Virus record (IMG/VR): IMGVR_UViG_3300024265_000045
Span: 1-64,000 of that record
Source of the DNA: a virus
Strand: one strand, 5' to 3'
DNA: 64,000 nucleotides
Numbering within the stretch: the first letter of the stretch is position 1; each line of letters starts with the position of its first letter. The translations under genes were made by a program, and so were the position numbers. Under the pieces are notes generated by a model, which had not been told where the DNA came from, ran no database searches, and saw only the letters and a program-made list of their open reading frames with translations. This document shows positions 42,317-49,241 of this stretch, in pieces.

Positions 42317-42523
42317 ATGTTAGCCCAACTCAAACGTGAAATTAAGTACGGGGTCGGTGCAAAAATTCGGTGCTGGCTGCTCAGTCATGACTGGCGTCTC
42401 GATGACTACTGGGACGAAGGCATGTTCAATCACATGTGCGCTCGCTGCGAAAAGTCAGCATACTTTGAATCGCAGCAAGACGACCCAGGTCCGGGATACA
42501 AACGCTGGTACGAAGGTATGTAA
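42317..42523 (+). CDS. DUF1660-like small zinc protein (68 aa)
   Basis: CWLLSHDWR near residue 19 and CARCEKS near 42 give the C...H...CxxC pattern of DUF1660-type small phage proteins. Similar to the 50-aa protein at 52830. GAAGGAG precedes ATG. Function unknown. Confidence 0.65.
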   Translation: MLAQLKREIKYGVGAKIRCWLLSHDWRLDDYWDEGMFNHMCARCEKSAYFESQQDDPGPGYKRWYEGM

Positions 42524-42524
42524 G

Positions 42525-42584
42525 GTCTTGAAGGGGGGTACAAGGTAATTTCATTGAAGTTATCTTGTATAGCCTTTCAAGGTT
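42525..42584 (+). ncRNA. Intergenic structured RNA element, copy 3
   Basis: Outer stem GTCTTGAAGG/CCTTTCAAGG; TACAAGGTAA/TTATCTTGTA inner stem; apical TTC/GAA. Starts at the stop of the previous gene and ends about 20 bases before the next ribosome binding site. Confidence 0.8.
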
Positions 42585-42607
42585 AAATAATCTAAAAGGA
42601 GATTATC

Positions 42608-42754
42608 ATGAAATGCCCACGTACAAAATTCTGTAACGGAAACGGCAAGCACATAACCACGCTCACAACTGATTACAACTTAGTGACAAAATTGTACAGG
42701 TGTGAGAACTGCAAGTTCCGCTTTGCCAAGTCCTCGTACCCCGAACGCTCGTAG
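42608..42754 (+). CDS. Small zinc-ribbon protein (48 aa)
   Basis: MKCPRTKFCNGNG ... YRCENCKFRFA: two Cys pairs about 26 residues apart. AAAGGAG precedes ATG. Last gene of the promoter 2 operon before promoter 3. Function unknown. Confidence 0.6.
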   Translation: MKCPRTKFCNGNGKHITTLTTDYNLVTKLYRCENCKFRFAKSSYPERS

Positions 42755-42774
42755 CACATGAGCTCGTACCCTTA

Positions 42775-42818
42775 TTAACTCACAGTTTATTGTGGTACGA
42801 ACCTATATGGGGTATACT
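42775..42818 (+). promoter_or_regulatory. TTTAC-pair promoter 3 (degenerate)
   Basis: TTAACT at 42775 and TTTATT 11 bp later, then 32 bp from the first box to TATACT at 42813-42818. The sequence from the -10 box onwards (TATACTATAGTTAGGAA) is nearly the same as in promoter 1. A GCCC/GGGC leader hairpin lies at 42849-42861. Confidence 0.65.
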
Positions 42819-42876
42819 ATAGTTAGGAAGTTAATTAGTTTAGGAAATGCCCAAAATGGGCGAAGGAGTAAACGAA

Positions 42877-43377
42877 ATGTCTAAGCAAGACCCCCTATAC
42901 ACTCTGGATATGGGTATGGCAAGTGATGCAACAGGCGATGCAATGCACCCTGTCATCTACCTGTACCCACACGAAGACCCCCACAGAATCCAAGTTGAAG
43001 CCAAGCTGTGGGAAGGCACAGGGCTATACCACCAAGACGAAAAGGTGTTCGCCCTACTGCTGGTAAGTCAAGAAAGGTTGGAGATCGCAAAGTTTGCTTG
43101 CCGTAATATTCTCCGTATAATACACTTCTATGCGGAAAATGGCGTATTCGTAGAACCCAAAAATTTCACAGCAATTGTGAACTTTGGTTCACGACAAGGG
43201 TACGAGGTCAACGATTTCGCGGATTTTGTACTCCTCACCATAATGCTTTTCACCCAACACCCCGACGCTTGCAAAGCTAATGTTCACGAGGCAGTTGGCA
43301 AGGCGACCTTATTATGGGAAACCCGCATATGCGATCCTTGTGCAAGTTTTGAGAAGTTAGGCACAGCGAGCTTCTAA
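42877..43377 (+). CDS. Hypothetical protein (166 aa)
   Basis: The frame opens earlier, but GAAGGAG eight bases before the ATG at 42877 sets this start. Mixed alpha/beta with VIYLYPHEDPHRIQVEAKLW and QERLEIAKFACRNILRIIHFY. No family recognised. Four late Cys residues are not arranged as a zinc site. Confidence 0.68.
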   Translation: MSKQDPLYTLDMGMASDATGDAMHPVIYLYPHEDPHRIQVEAKLWEGTGLYHQDEKVFALLLVSQERLEIAKFACRNILRIIHFYAENGVFVEPKNFTAIVNFGSRQGYEVNDFADFVLLTIMLFTQHPDACKANVHEAVGKATLLWETRICDPCASFEKLGTASF

Positions 43378-43436
43378 ATCTTGAAGGGGGGTACAAGGCA
43401 ATCTCGTAGAGGTTGTCTTGTATAGCCTTTCAAGGC
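43378..43436 (+). ncRNA. Intergenic structured RNA element, copy 4
   Basis: Outer stem CTTGAAGG/CCTTTCAAG; inner stem TACAAGGCAA/TTGTCTTGTA; apical CTC/GAG, replacing TTC/GAA of copies 1 and 3, a clear compensatory change. Confidence 0.8.
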
Positions 43437-43461
43437 TAAAACTAAAATAAGGAGAATTACA

Positions 43462-43932
43462 ATGTCAGAACAAGAAATACCCCCGTACCAAATCCCAGAC
43501 TACCTTGCCAAGTGGGTCGGAAATGACCCTGTCCATGAAATTGTTAGCGAAAAAGCAACTATGAAATACTATTGTGAAGACGGGCAAATTTTGGACGACT
43601 CAGGCTATCAGTCTGGTGGTCTCATAGTAGTACAGTTACCTAACCAGACTCCAGGTGGCTATTTCTACTGCCGGTATCCTGAAACAGCAGTTTCATGGAT
43701 GCTTACCCATAAGCTCGTGGATAACCACGACATTTGCTTTTACCACGCCGACGACCCGTATGATTTCAGCTTATTAGGCGACGACGGTATTAGTGGAAAA
43801 GCCTACATAGTCTTAAGCCACCTTCACGATGGGATTTCATCAATGTTGTGGCACGACCACTTACGGGAGGCACACCTAACTTCCGAACAGGCAAAGTTCA
43901 TTAGCGAGTGGGTAGGGTATCAATACGCATAA
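43462..43932 (+). CDS. Hypothetical protein (156 aa)
   Basis: Acidic protein rich in Tyr, His and Trp (GGYFYCRYPETAVSWML, LHDGISSMLWHDHLREAHL). AAGGAG precedes ATG. Unknown family. Flanked by RNA element copies 4 and 5. Confidence 0.68.
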   Translation: MSEQEIPPYQIPDYLAKWVGNDPVHEIVSEKATMKYYCEDGQILDDSGYQSGGLIVVQLPNQTPGGYFYCRYPETAVSWMLTHKLVDNHDICFYHADDPYDFSLLGDDGISGKAYIVLSHLHDGISSMLWHDHLREAHLTSEQAKFISEWVGYQYA

Positions 43933-43991
43933 GTCTTGAAAGGGGGTACAGGCAAAGATCACAGATCTTTTCCTGTATAGCCTTTCAAGGC
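43933..43991 (+). ncRNA. Intergenic structured RNA element, copy 5
   Basis: Outer stem GTCTTGAAAG/CTTTCAAGGC; inner stem TACAGGCAAAGATC/GATCTTTTCCTGTA, longer than in the other copies and with a different sequence but still paired. Followed by AAAGGAGG of the next gene. Confidence 0.8.
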
Positions 43992-44017
43992 AAAAACTAG
44001 AAAGGAGGTATCAAACA

Positions 44018-44233
44018 ATGGAATCGCAAAAACCCAAAGAAGTTACACTCGACGAAGCCCTGGCAAAAGCCGAGGCGAACCAGCCGGTATATCTCATTAA
44101 AAACCCGATGAAGATACGGCAAGAACCCACAGCAGATCTCGGTAGCCATGTCGAAAGCGAAGCTATCCAGAAAGCCAAAAAGAAGAAGCGCAAAGTCGCG
44201 AAGAAATCTCGTAAGAAGAATCGGCGTAAGTAA
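44018..44233 (+). CDS. Small protein with Lys-rich tail (71 aa)
   Basis: Helical N-terminal half (LDEALAKAEANQPVYLIKNP) and a C-terminal tail of almost only Lys and Arg (KKKKRKVAKKSRKKN). Strong AAAGGAGG upstream. The tail would bind DNA or RNA, or the ribosome. Unknown function. Confidence 0.68.
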   Translation: MESQKPKEVTLDEALAKAEANQPVYLIKNPMKIRQEPTADLGSHVESEAIQKAKKKKRKVAKKSRKKNRRK

Positions 44234-44251
44234 TCAACAACGGAGGATCAA

Positions 44252-44536
44252 ATGACAGCAATTTATAACATTCCGACACATGGCGGGGAAGGACACACAA
44301 CCTACGAAGAAAGCCCCATGTGTCAGACCTGCCTATTGAGTTTCGTAGGCGGAGACGAAGATAAGCTCGTAGCCTGGTGGGTTCGTGACACAAACGAGCC
44401 TTGCATAAATGAAGATAAACCTACTTGTAAGGACTATGATGCTGACCGCAGATTACGAGAAAGTGGGGCTTACACAATCAATAGAGGAGGTTGTCAAGTA
44501 CGCAAGAGACGTAAAGGTCCTCCCTGTAAGTTATAA
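44252..44536 (+). CDS. Cysteine-containing small protein (94 aa)
   Basis: CQTC at 24-27, later C51, C59 and two near the end, and a basic C-terminus (RKRRKGPPC). Zinc binding is plausible. CGGAGG precedes ATG. Last gene before iteron array 3. Confidence 0.6.
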   Translation: MTAIYNIPTHGGEGHTTYEESPMCQTCLLSFVGGDEDKLVAWWVRDTNEPCINEDKPTCKDYDADRRLRESGAYTINRGGCQVRKRRKGPPCKL

Positions 44537-44549
44537 ATCATGCAGAGAG

Positions 44550-44629
44550 CTCGTACGGTATGATCACTCGTACGGTTACAGGCTCGTATGACCTCTCGCA
44601 TGACGGAACATAAACTCACTCGTACAAAT
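44550..44629 (+). repeat. Iteron array 3 (about five copies)
   Basis: CTCGTACGGT at 44550 and 44567, CTCGTATGACC at 44583, CTCGCATGACG near 44595, CTCGTACAAAT at 44619. Shorter and more degenerate than arrays 1 and 2, but again directly upstream of TTTACGTAGGATTTAT. Confidence 0.7.
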
Positions 44630-44630
44630 G

Positions 44631-44674
44631 TTTACGTAGGATTTATAGTTCTAAGATCCGAACTAAGGTATAAT
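44631..44674 (+). promoter_or_regulatory. TTTAC-pair promoter 4
   Basis: TTTACGTAGGATTTAT, then 32 bp to a perfect TATAAT (44669-44674). Leader of about 30 bases to the ATG at 44710, with AAAGGAG. Confidence 0.8.
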
Positions 44675-44709
44675 GTAATCAGAATAAACTATAGCAAAAG
44701 GAGAATATA

Positions 44710-45003
44710 ATGTCAGGACCAATTAATTTCACACCTGGAAATCAAGAGGCTCACATTGAGCAATTTCCGACAGGAAAGCCCGACGAACCTGCAATCGCAG
44801 CTTTTGGAGCTTTCAAAGGTCGCCCATATTTCGAAGTACACAAGCTCTACAGCAGGGATGACGGCAGCGTCCATTACGGCAAACAACTTTGTCGAGTGGA
44901 CGTGTCCTGCGCCCGCAAGATGGCAGAGGCAATCCTGCGTAGCGTTGAGAGCTGGGAAGAGGCTATCCAACCCGTTCCAGAACCATTTGATTCAAGCAAG
45001 TAA
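44710..45003 (+). CDS. Hypothetical protein, PC4-like core (97 aa)
   Basis: FGAFKGRPYFEVHKLYSRDDGSVHYGKQLCRVDVSCARKMAEAIL looks like the strand-strand-strand-helix pattern of PC4/YdbC-type single-strand DNA-binding proteins. The similarity is weak and based on pattern only. AAAGGAG precedes ATG. Confidence 0.65.
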   Translation: MSGPINFTPGNQEAHIEQFPTGKPDEPAIAAFGAFKGRPYFEVHKLYSRDDGSVHYGKQLCRVDVSCARKMAEAILRSVESWEEAIQPVPEPFDSSK

Positions 45004-45083
45004 TTTGAAAAGCATGGGGGGATTTAGCTGAAAGTCTATGAATAATCGTGGGCTTTTAACTAAATAACAAAAGGAGAAAATAA

Positions 45084-45233
45084 ATGAAACAAAACATTAT
45101 AATCAAAATATCCAGGAAGCTTCGTATGAAAAATCTGAAAATACGATGTTCTGGATGTGGGAAATATAGGTCTCGAGAGCAATTGGCAATACGCTCGTAC
45201 GGTTTTATCTGTGGAGACTGCTGGTACGCATGA
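45084..45233 (+). CDS. Basic zinc-ribbon microprotein (49 aa)
   Basis: N-terminal half is Lys/Arg/Ile-rich; CSGCGKYRS and CGDCWYA form a zinc ribbon. AAAGGAG precedes ATG. Its TGA is the first three bases of the inverted-repeat arm that follows. Probable nucleic-acid binder. Confidence 0.6.
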   Translation: MKQNIIIKISRKLRMKNLKIRCSGCGKYRSREQLAIRSYGFICGDCWYA

Positions 45234-45495
45234 CGCCTTAAAATAGGTCCGTGAGCCGTTACTACTGTTTACTACTTTTTAAATACTGTGTTTTTAGGGT
45301 CAAGTTTATGATATACTACTATGATACTGCCCAGCCTAGTCAAGGGGTAAAAGCGATACGGCTTACGGTACTAGGTTATAGCGTCATGCAACCATGTAAA
45401 TGACGCCATAAAGTGGTCCTGTGCTCCCTATAAAACACAGTATTTAAAAACAGGTAAACACTACTAACGGCTCACGGACCTAGCTTATGGCGTCA
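45231..45495 (+). repeat. Nested inverted-repeat element with 69-nt arms
   Basis: Left arm 45231-45299 and right arm 45427-45495 are imperfect reverse complements (both begin TGACGCC when read inwards). The 127-nt centre holds a second, smaller inverted repeat (around 45370-45420, with GCGTCAT/ATGACGC) made of shorter copies of the arm ends. A TATACT box lies at 45312. It could be a folded RNA, a cruciform-forming DNA site, or a MITE-like insertion. Nothing else is seen in 45234-45626 except a short CCGC-TTCG-GCGG hairpin near 45560. Confidence 0.8.
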
Positions 45496-45626
45496 CCCAA
45501 CATTACGCTTATGAAGACCTTTTCCACCACCATTCCCATACAGACGTCCCCATACCCCACCGCTTCGCGGGAGGCATTTCCAAATCTCTCAACTACCTTA
45601 CAATCACCACCTATAGGAGAAACATT

Positions 45627-45839
45627 ATGTCAGATGAACACAGAATATCTTTAGAGGACCTCAGTAGAAAATTGGCAAGAAAAAAAGGAACCATTGGGCT
45701 CGTAGGAAAAATATTGGAGACACAAAACAGTACGATTAAGCTACTTCTAGTTGTGCAGGAAGCAAATGTCGCTTCAATTAAAGAATTAGAAGAAAGGATT
45801 ACGTTTATCGAGAAAACCTCGTTCCCGTACGTGCCGTAA
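45627..45839 (+). CDS. Small coiled-coil protein (70 aa)
   Basis: Heptad-like pattern of Leu/Ile with Lys/Glu throughout, e.g. IKELEERITFIEKTSF. Behind CCTATAGGAGAAAC, a leader shared with the next two genes. Unknown function. Confidence 0.62.
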   Translation: MSDEHRISLEDLSRKLARKKGTIGLVGKILETQNSTIKLLLVVQEANVASIKELEERITFIEKTSFPYVP

Positions 45840-45862
45840 GTTCCCACCCATAGGAGAAACAT

Positions 45863-46051
45863 ATGCTAAAAGAATATAAAAGAAGGAAGCAGGCACTTCT
45901 CGGCGACATTATCAATTTGGAGGATCGGATTAAGGAGAAAAGGACTAATCTGATTGCGCTTGAGGTTTTAATCAAACACTATACGAAAAGAAAAACTGCT
46001 AAGGAACCTCACACTTGCCGTACCTGTGGAGAACGTTGTGATTATTGTTAG
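45863..46051 (+). CDS. Coiled-coil protein with C-terminal zinc knuckle (62 aa)
   Basis: Helical first 45 residues (LLGDIINLEDRIKEKR) and CRTCGERCDYC at the end. CCATAGGAGAAAC upstream. One of a family of short coiled-coil/zinc genes in this region. Confidence 0.62.
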   Translation: MLKEYKRRKQALLGDIINLEDRIKEKRTNLIALEVLIKHYTKRKTAKEPHTCRTCGERCDYC

Positions 46052-46111
46052 CAGAAATATCCTCGACCCTCGCTCTGCGAGTCTTAAGATCACCATCCAT
46101 AGGAGAACAAT

Positions 46112-46306
46112 ATGTCTGAACTAGAAAGAAAAATAGAAGAGACGCAAACTAAAATTTCAAGGCTGAATAGAGATATATCTGGGGCTTTGGGGACATTACA
46201 TAGGCTCATGTGTACAAAGGATACACTTACTCTGAAAATGTATAAGTTGAAGAGTCAAAGAGAGTGGATGCCTGGATGTAATAGACCATACCCTACCTCA
46301 ACCTGA
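46112..46306 (+). CDS. Small coiled-coil protein (64 aa)
   Basis: LERKIEETQTKISRLNRDI is a clear heptad pattern; a basic C-terminus follows. CCATAGGAG upstream of ATG. Confidence 0.6.
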   Translation: MSELERKIEETQTKISRLNRDISGALGTLHRLMCTKDTLTLKMYKLKSQREWMPGCNRPYPTST

Positions 46307-46376
46307 GCCTTACCCACTCACTCCCTAGCATTTGGAGCCACAAGATCACTACTGTTCGTACCCTATAGGAGATAAA

Positions 46377-46550
46377 ATGAAGATACAATTTATAACTGAT
46401 GCAGGAACTATTGTTCAAGAGATGGAAGATATACAGGACTGGGAACTGTCCAAAAGTATAGCTCGAGCGTTCTTTACATCTGAGGTCGAAGAAGCGATTG
46501 CAAAGACGCTCAAAGAAGAGCAGATTGAGAAAGAGCAAGGAATTGTTTGA
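46377..46550 (+). CDS. Hypothetical acidic protein (57 aa)
   Basis: The frame opens earlier, but CTATAGGAGATAAA sits right before the ATG at 46377. Beta start (MKIQFITDAG) then helices, Glu-rich end. Unknown. Confidence 0.55.
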   Translation: MKIQFITDAGTIVQEMEDIQDWELSKSIARAFFTSEVEEAIAKTLKEEQIEKEQGIV

Positions 46551-46581
46551 AATATACTCGTATCCCCAAAAGGAGAATATT

Positions 46582-46755
46582 ATGTCAGAACAGCTGATTC
46601 AGATTCAATTAGACATACTGGAGAAAGCTATCGAGGAAAAGCAGGAACGATTAGATGAAATAGATGTTGAGATGTGGGACATGCTCTTGGAAAAGACTAA
46701 GATTAAAAGTGATTTGATCACGCTTTGCCGTAAGCACGAAGAAATACGTAAGTAA
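46582..46755 (+). CDS. Coiled-coil microprotein, copy A (57 aa)
   Basis: AAAAGGAG sets the ATG at 46582. The protein is a paralogue of the one at 47003: both start MSEQ, share LEKAIE, then KSDL, TL, and end RKHEE. Helical throughout. Repeated gene of unknown role. Confidence 0.62.
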   Translation: MSEQLIQIQLDILEKAIEEKQERLDEIDVEMWDMLLEKTKIKSDLITLCRKHEEIRK

Positions 46756-46765
46756 GGAGTTTCAA

Positions 46766-46984
46766 ATGATAGTACATAGACTTTGGATAACAGATGTTAA
46801 GGTCAGACAAACCAAGCTCGGTAACAGGAAGAAGACTGAGTGGACTGGTTGGTTCTGTTTGGATTTATTCCTCTGTTCATTAAGACTATTAGCGTCGAGT
46901 ACAGGTACTTGTAGTTCGTATCGTTCCAAAATGAGATCCTTGCATAATGAATTGATCTATGGTATAATAGTAGTGGAAAAATAA
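46766..46984 (+). CDS. Hypothetical protein (72 aa), uncertain
   Basis: AAGGAG stands before ATG, but the last 20 codons run over a strong promoter (46940-46968). Residues 27-42 are hydrophobic (WFCLDLFLCSLRLLAS). May be a real gene with a promoter in its end, or a spurious frame. Confidence 0.4.
   Translation: MIVHRLWITDVKVRQTKLGNRKKTEWTGWFCLDLFLCSLRLLASSTGTCSSYRSKMRSLHNELIYGIIVVEK
46940..46968 (+). promoter_or_regulatory. Sigma70-type promoter A
   Basis: TTGCAT, 17 bp, TATAAT. Nearly the same block occurs at 47749. It lacks the TTTAC pair, so it belongs to another promoter class. Expected to drive the 47003 gene group. Confidence 0.75.
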
Positions 46985-47002
46985 AAAGTAAAGGAGAGTA
47001 AT

Positions 47003-47197
47003 ATGTCCGAACAAGATATACAAGTTCTGTTAGATGTACTTGAGAAAGCTATTGAAGACAAGCGGAAGCGTCTTTTACGAGTAAATCAACGTCTTTTCCA
47101 AATAGATCAAGAAGTGTTCGATCTACTGATTGAACAGACGACGTTGAAGAGCGATCTGACAACGCTCCGTCGCAAGCACGAGGAATTACGTAGATAA
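47003..47197 (+). CDS. Coiled-coil microprotein, copy B (64 aa)
   Basis: Paralogue of the 46582 gene with seven extra residues (KRLLRVNQRLF...) in the middle. AAAGGAGAG upstream. Ends RRKHEELRR. Confidence 0.65.
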   Translation: MSEQDIQVLLDVLEKAIEDKRKRLLRVNQRLFQIDQEVFDLLIEQTTLKSDLTTLRRKHEELRR

Positions 47198-47207
47198 GGA
47201 GAGTAAT

Positions 47208-47459
47208 ATGTCATTGGCAAAGCAATTAGAGCTAACCACTAACAGACGACGTCAGCAAGAATTACGTAAAGAAATACAGATGCTTGAGCTGATAATTAAG
47301 AAGTTATGTTATCAGTCTAATGCTGCTAACTGCGAGCTTGATGTTGTGATCGAGTTGAATCTTAAAATTCAAGCTCAGAGAAAGCTGATAAGTCGAAAAG
47401 ACAAAATGATACGGAGGTTAGTTAGTCGAGAAGGAATTCTTCTGAGGATGAAGGTATGA
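47208..47459 (+). CDS. Helical protein (83 aa)
   Basis: Gln/Arg-rich helices (RRRQQELRKEIQMLELIIKKL) and an Arg/Lys-rich C-terminus. AAGGAGAG upstream; ends overlapping the next ATG. Perhaps a distant relative of the coiled-coil family. Confidence 0.62.
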   Translation: MSLAKQLELTTNRRRQQELRKEIQMLELIIKKLCYQSNAANCELDVVIELNLKIQAQRKLISRKDKMIRRLVSREGILLRMKV

Positions 47460-47743
47460 GGATTCATTTAGAAAAATCTGACTATGCAAAAAGTGTAGCA
47501 GAGATAGAAATGGAGATTATTTTAATTCTAAATCGAAATAACGTAATTTGTCCTCGCTGCCATACCTTTGATCATGGGGGTTGGTCAATTATTATTAGGG
47601 ATGAACTATTAGCTTCGGAGGATATCCTTCAAAGTAAAGGATATTGGTTAGTTTGGTGTAGATGCTTCCATGTATTTAGATATAGTCCACAAGCAAATCT
47701 TACTTTAAGAATATCCGGAGGAAAGATATGTACAAATCTGTGA
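47456..47743 (+). CDS. Zinc-binding protein (95 aa)
   Basis: CPRCHTFDHGG near residue 33 and CRCFHVF near 75 form a CxxC...CxC site. Starts with an ATGA overlap. Unknown role. Confidence 0.62.
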   Translation: MRIHLEKSDYAKSVAEIEMEIILILNRNNVICPRCHTFDHGGWSIIIRDELLASEDILQSKGYWLVWCRCFHVFRYSPQANLTLRISGGKICTNL

Positions 47744-47748
47744 AGCAC

Positions 47749-47777
47749 TTGCATAATGACTTGATCTATGGTATAAT
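47749..47777 (+). promoter_or_regulatory. Sigma70-type promoter B
   Basis: TTGCAT, 17 bp, TATAAT; from about 47747 to 47780 it differs from promoter A by few bases. Should drive the 47811 gene onwards. Confidence 0.75.
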
Positions 47778-47810
47778 AGTATTAGAAGAATAAAAGCAAA
47801 GGAGAACAAT

Positions 47811-48068
47811 ATGGAGAACAAAATAATTTTGGAACCAGTTGAATGCACGAATGGTTTATACTCCGTTCAGGTTGTGGAGTATCGAGACCAGTACAGGGAG
47901 AGACCGTATAATGTTCAGTGTTTATCTTCTTCGAATAATAAGATAGTATCATATAGTTGGGAGCTGTCTTTGCAGGACGCGGTTGAGAAGTTCAACAAAC
48001 TCGTTCATAGACCAGCTACACCGCAATCAATAGTTATGCTTGCCGTTCGGGATGAAAATGCAGTTTGA
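47811..48068 (+). CDS. Hypothetical protein (85 aa)
   Basis: Beta-rich start (IILEPVECTNGLYSVQVVEY), helical end. CAAAGGAG upstream. No family recognised. Confidence 0.6.
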   Translation: MENKIILEPVECTNGLYSVQVVEYRDQYRERPYNVQCLSSSNNKIVSYSWELSLQDAVEKFNKLVHRPATPQSIVMLAVRDENAV

Positions 48069-48147
48069 AATTTGGGACGAGTCAGAAGAATTTACTCGAG
48101 AGATATGGAACAAACTAATAGATAGGGTAAGAAAAAAGGAGAAACAA

Positions 48148-48468
48148 ATGTCAGATATAAAATATGTAAAGGATTTCCCAATTAAGCTGGAATCAAAGAA
48201 TCAAGCAATTTACTATGATACGGTAAAATTACTCAAAGTTTGTATCCGTCACACAGCCCATATGTTCCCTGATAGTTATGTAGCTCATTTTAACTCTCTG
48301 GAAAAGTTGGAAGATAATGTTGCTGACAATCTTAACGGTTCGGGATATGAACTGCATGGAGAGCTAACTTTGTATAGACAATGCACAAAATGTGAGGAAT
48401 GGAATTTGATTGAGTGGCTCTATTGGTTTGCTTCTGGGGAACTTTGTAACGATTGTGTTGATGCCTGA
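48148..48468 (+). CDS. Zinc-ribbon protein (106 aa)
   Basis: AAAAAAGGAG eight bases before the ATG at 48148 favours this start, although the frame is open from 48040. CTKCEEW and CNDC near the C-terminus form a zinc ribbon after a helical domain (LKVCIRHTAHMFPDSY). Confidence 0.6.
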   Translation: MSDIKYVKDFPIKLESKNQAIYYDTVKLLKVCIRHTAHMFPDSYVAHFNSLEKLEDNVADNLNGSGYELHGELTLYRQCTKCEEWNLIEWLYWFASGELCNDCVDA

Positions 48469-48652
48469 TTCCGCCCTTACCCAACTCGAGCATGACCTTG
48501 CCCAATGTCTCCAATCTATCAAAGAGACTCAGCTTCTAATAACTTATGGTCGCAGCTTGCAGACATATTCGGGTTTGAAGACTCGACTGCAAGATCTACA
48601 CAAAGTCAGAGTTGCCATTTTGGATAGATTAAATAAGGAGAAACATGTATAA
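48461..48652 (+). CDS. Helical protein (63 aa)
   Basis: ATG overlaps the previous stop (ATGCCTGA). Heptad pattern: LEHDLAQCLQSIKETQLL, LKTRLQDLHKVRVAIL. Chosen start is the coupled ATG, not the earlier frame opening. Confidence 0.55.
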   Translation: MPDSALTQLEHDLAQCLQSIKETQLLITYGRSLQTYSGLKTRLQDLHKVRVAILDRLNKEKHV

Positions 48653-48929
48653 TATGAAGATTCCGCTTATGGAAGATACGCATAGAGAGCAATCGGACAG
48701 ACTTATTACGGAGAAACTTACTGAAATAGTTTTTGATTTGACTAAGAAATATACGGAAGTCCTTCGAAAGTATCGTATTGCAGGATTCAAGTGTAGTTGT
48801 TCCAAAGAAGAGTGGGCTGAAGTACTGAACGACAAAATTGTTCTTGAAGATGCTATAATATATTTCAAAGCTACTCTACGATATATGCAAAGATCAGTAA
48901 ACAGGATTGACCCAGCTGAAGGAGACTAA
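48645..48929 (+). CDS. Helical protein (94 aa)
   Basis: Helices (LTEIVFDLTKKYTEVLRKYRI, KIVLEDAIIYFKATLRYM) with a CSC motif between. AAGGAGAAAC before ATG. Possible coiled-coil family member. Confidence 0.6.
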   Translation: MYNMKIPLMEDTHREQSDRLITEKLTEIVFDLTKKYTEVLRKYRIAGFKCSCSKEEWAEVLNDKIVLEDAIIYFKATLRYMQRSVNRIDPAEGD

Positions 48930-48934
48930 ATAGT

Positions 48935-49240
48935 ATGACTCCAACAAAGAATGTTTTTGAGCTGGGAGAACCTCACGGAAAAGCTCAATTAAAAGCGATA
49001 AAGGATTCAGTTGAGTTCTTATATGAACTTATGGATGATTGCGCTAAAAATATCGACTATTTGGTAGCGAAACTTGCAGATAATTCAATGATAGTTCCAG
49101 AACGAGTAATATTACTCAAATTTCTGCTTAATAGACGGTTGATGCAAGAAGCTTTAGTGGACGGAGCAAAGCAGTCTTTAAAAGTATATCGAAGAATGCT
49201 AAAAAGAAATGAACTATTGAAACGTTCGGAGGAAGAATAG
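48935..49240 (+). CDS. Helical protein (101 aa)
   Basis: All-helical (LKAIKDSVEFLYELMDDC, LLKFLLNRRLMQEALV). AAGGAGACT upstream. Similar layout to the previous gene; unknown function. Confidence 0.6.
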   Translation: MTPTKNVFELGEPHGKAQLKAIKDSVEFLYELMDDCAKNIDYLVAKLADNSMIVPERVILLKFLLNRRLMQEALVDGAKQSLKVYRRMLKRNELLKRSEEE

Positions 49241-49241
49241 T

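Noticed and set aside
44409-44591. 60-codon frame overlapping the 44252 gene
   Set aside because: Different frame without its own ribosome binding site; it extends into iteron array 3.
45330-45430. tRNA-like or ribozyme-like fold in the centre of the inverted repeat
   Set aside because: I looked for acceptor, D-, anticodon and T-arms and for the hammerhead core; the arms do not fit, so only a nested inverted repeat is claimed.
45511-45651. 47-codon Pro/Ser/Thr-rich frame after the inverted repeat
   Set aside because: No ribosome binding site, composition unlike any neighbour, and it runs over the start of the 45627 gene.
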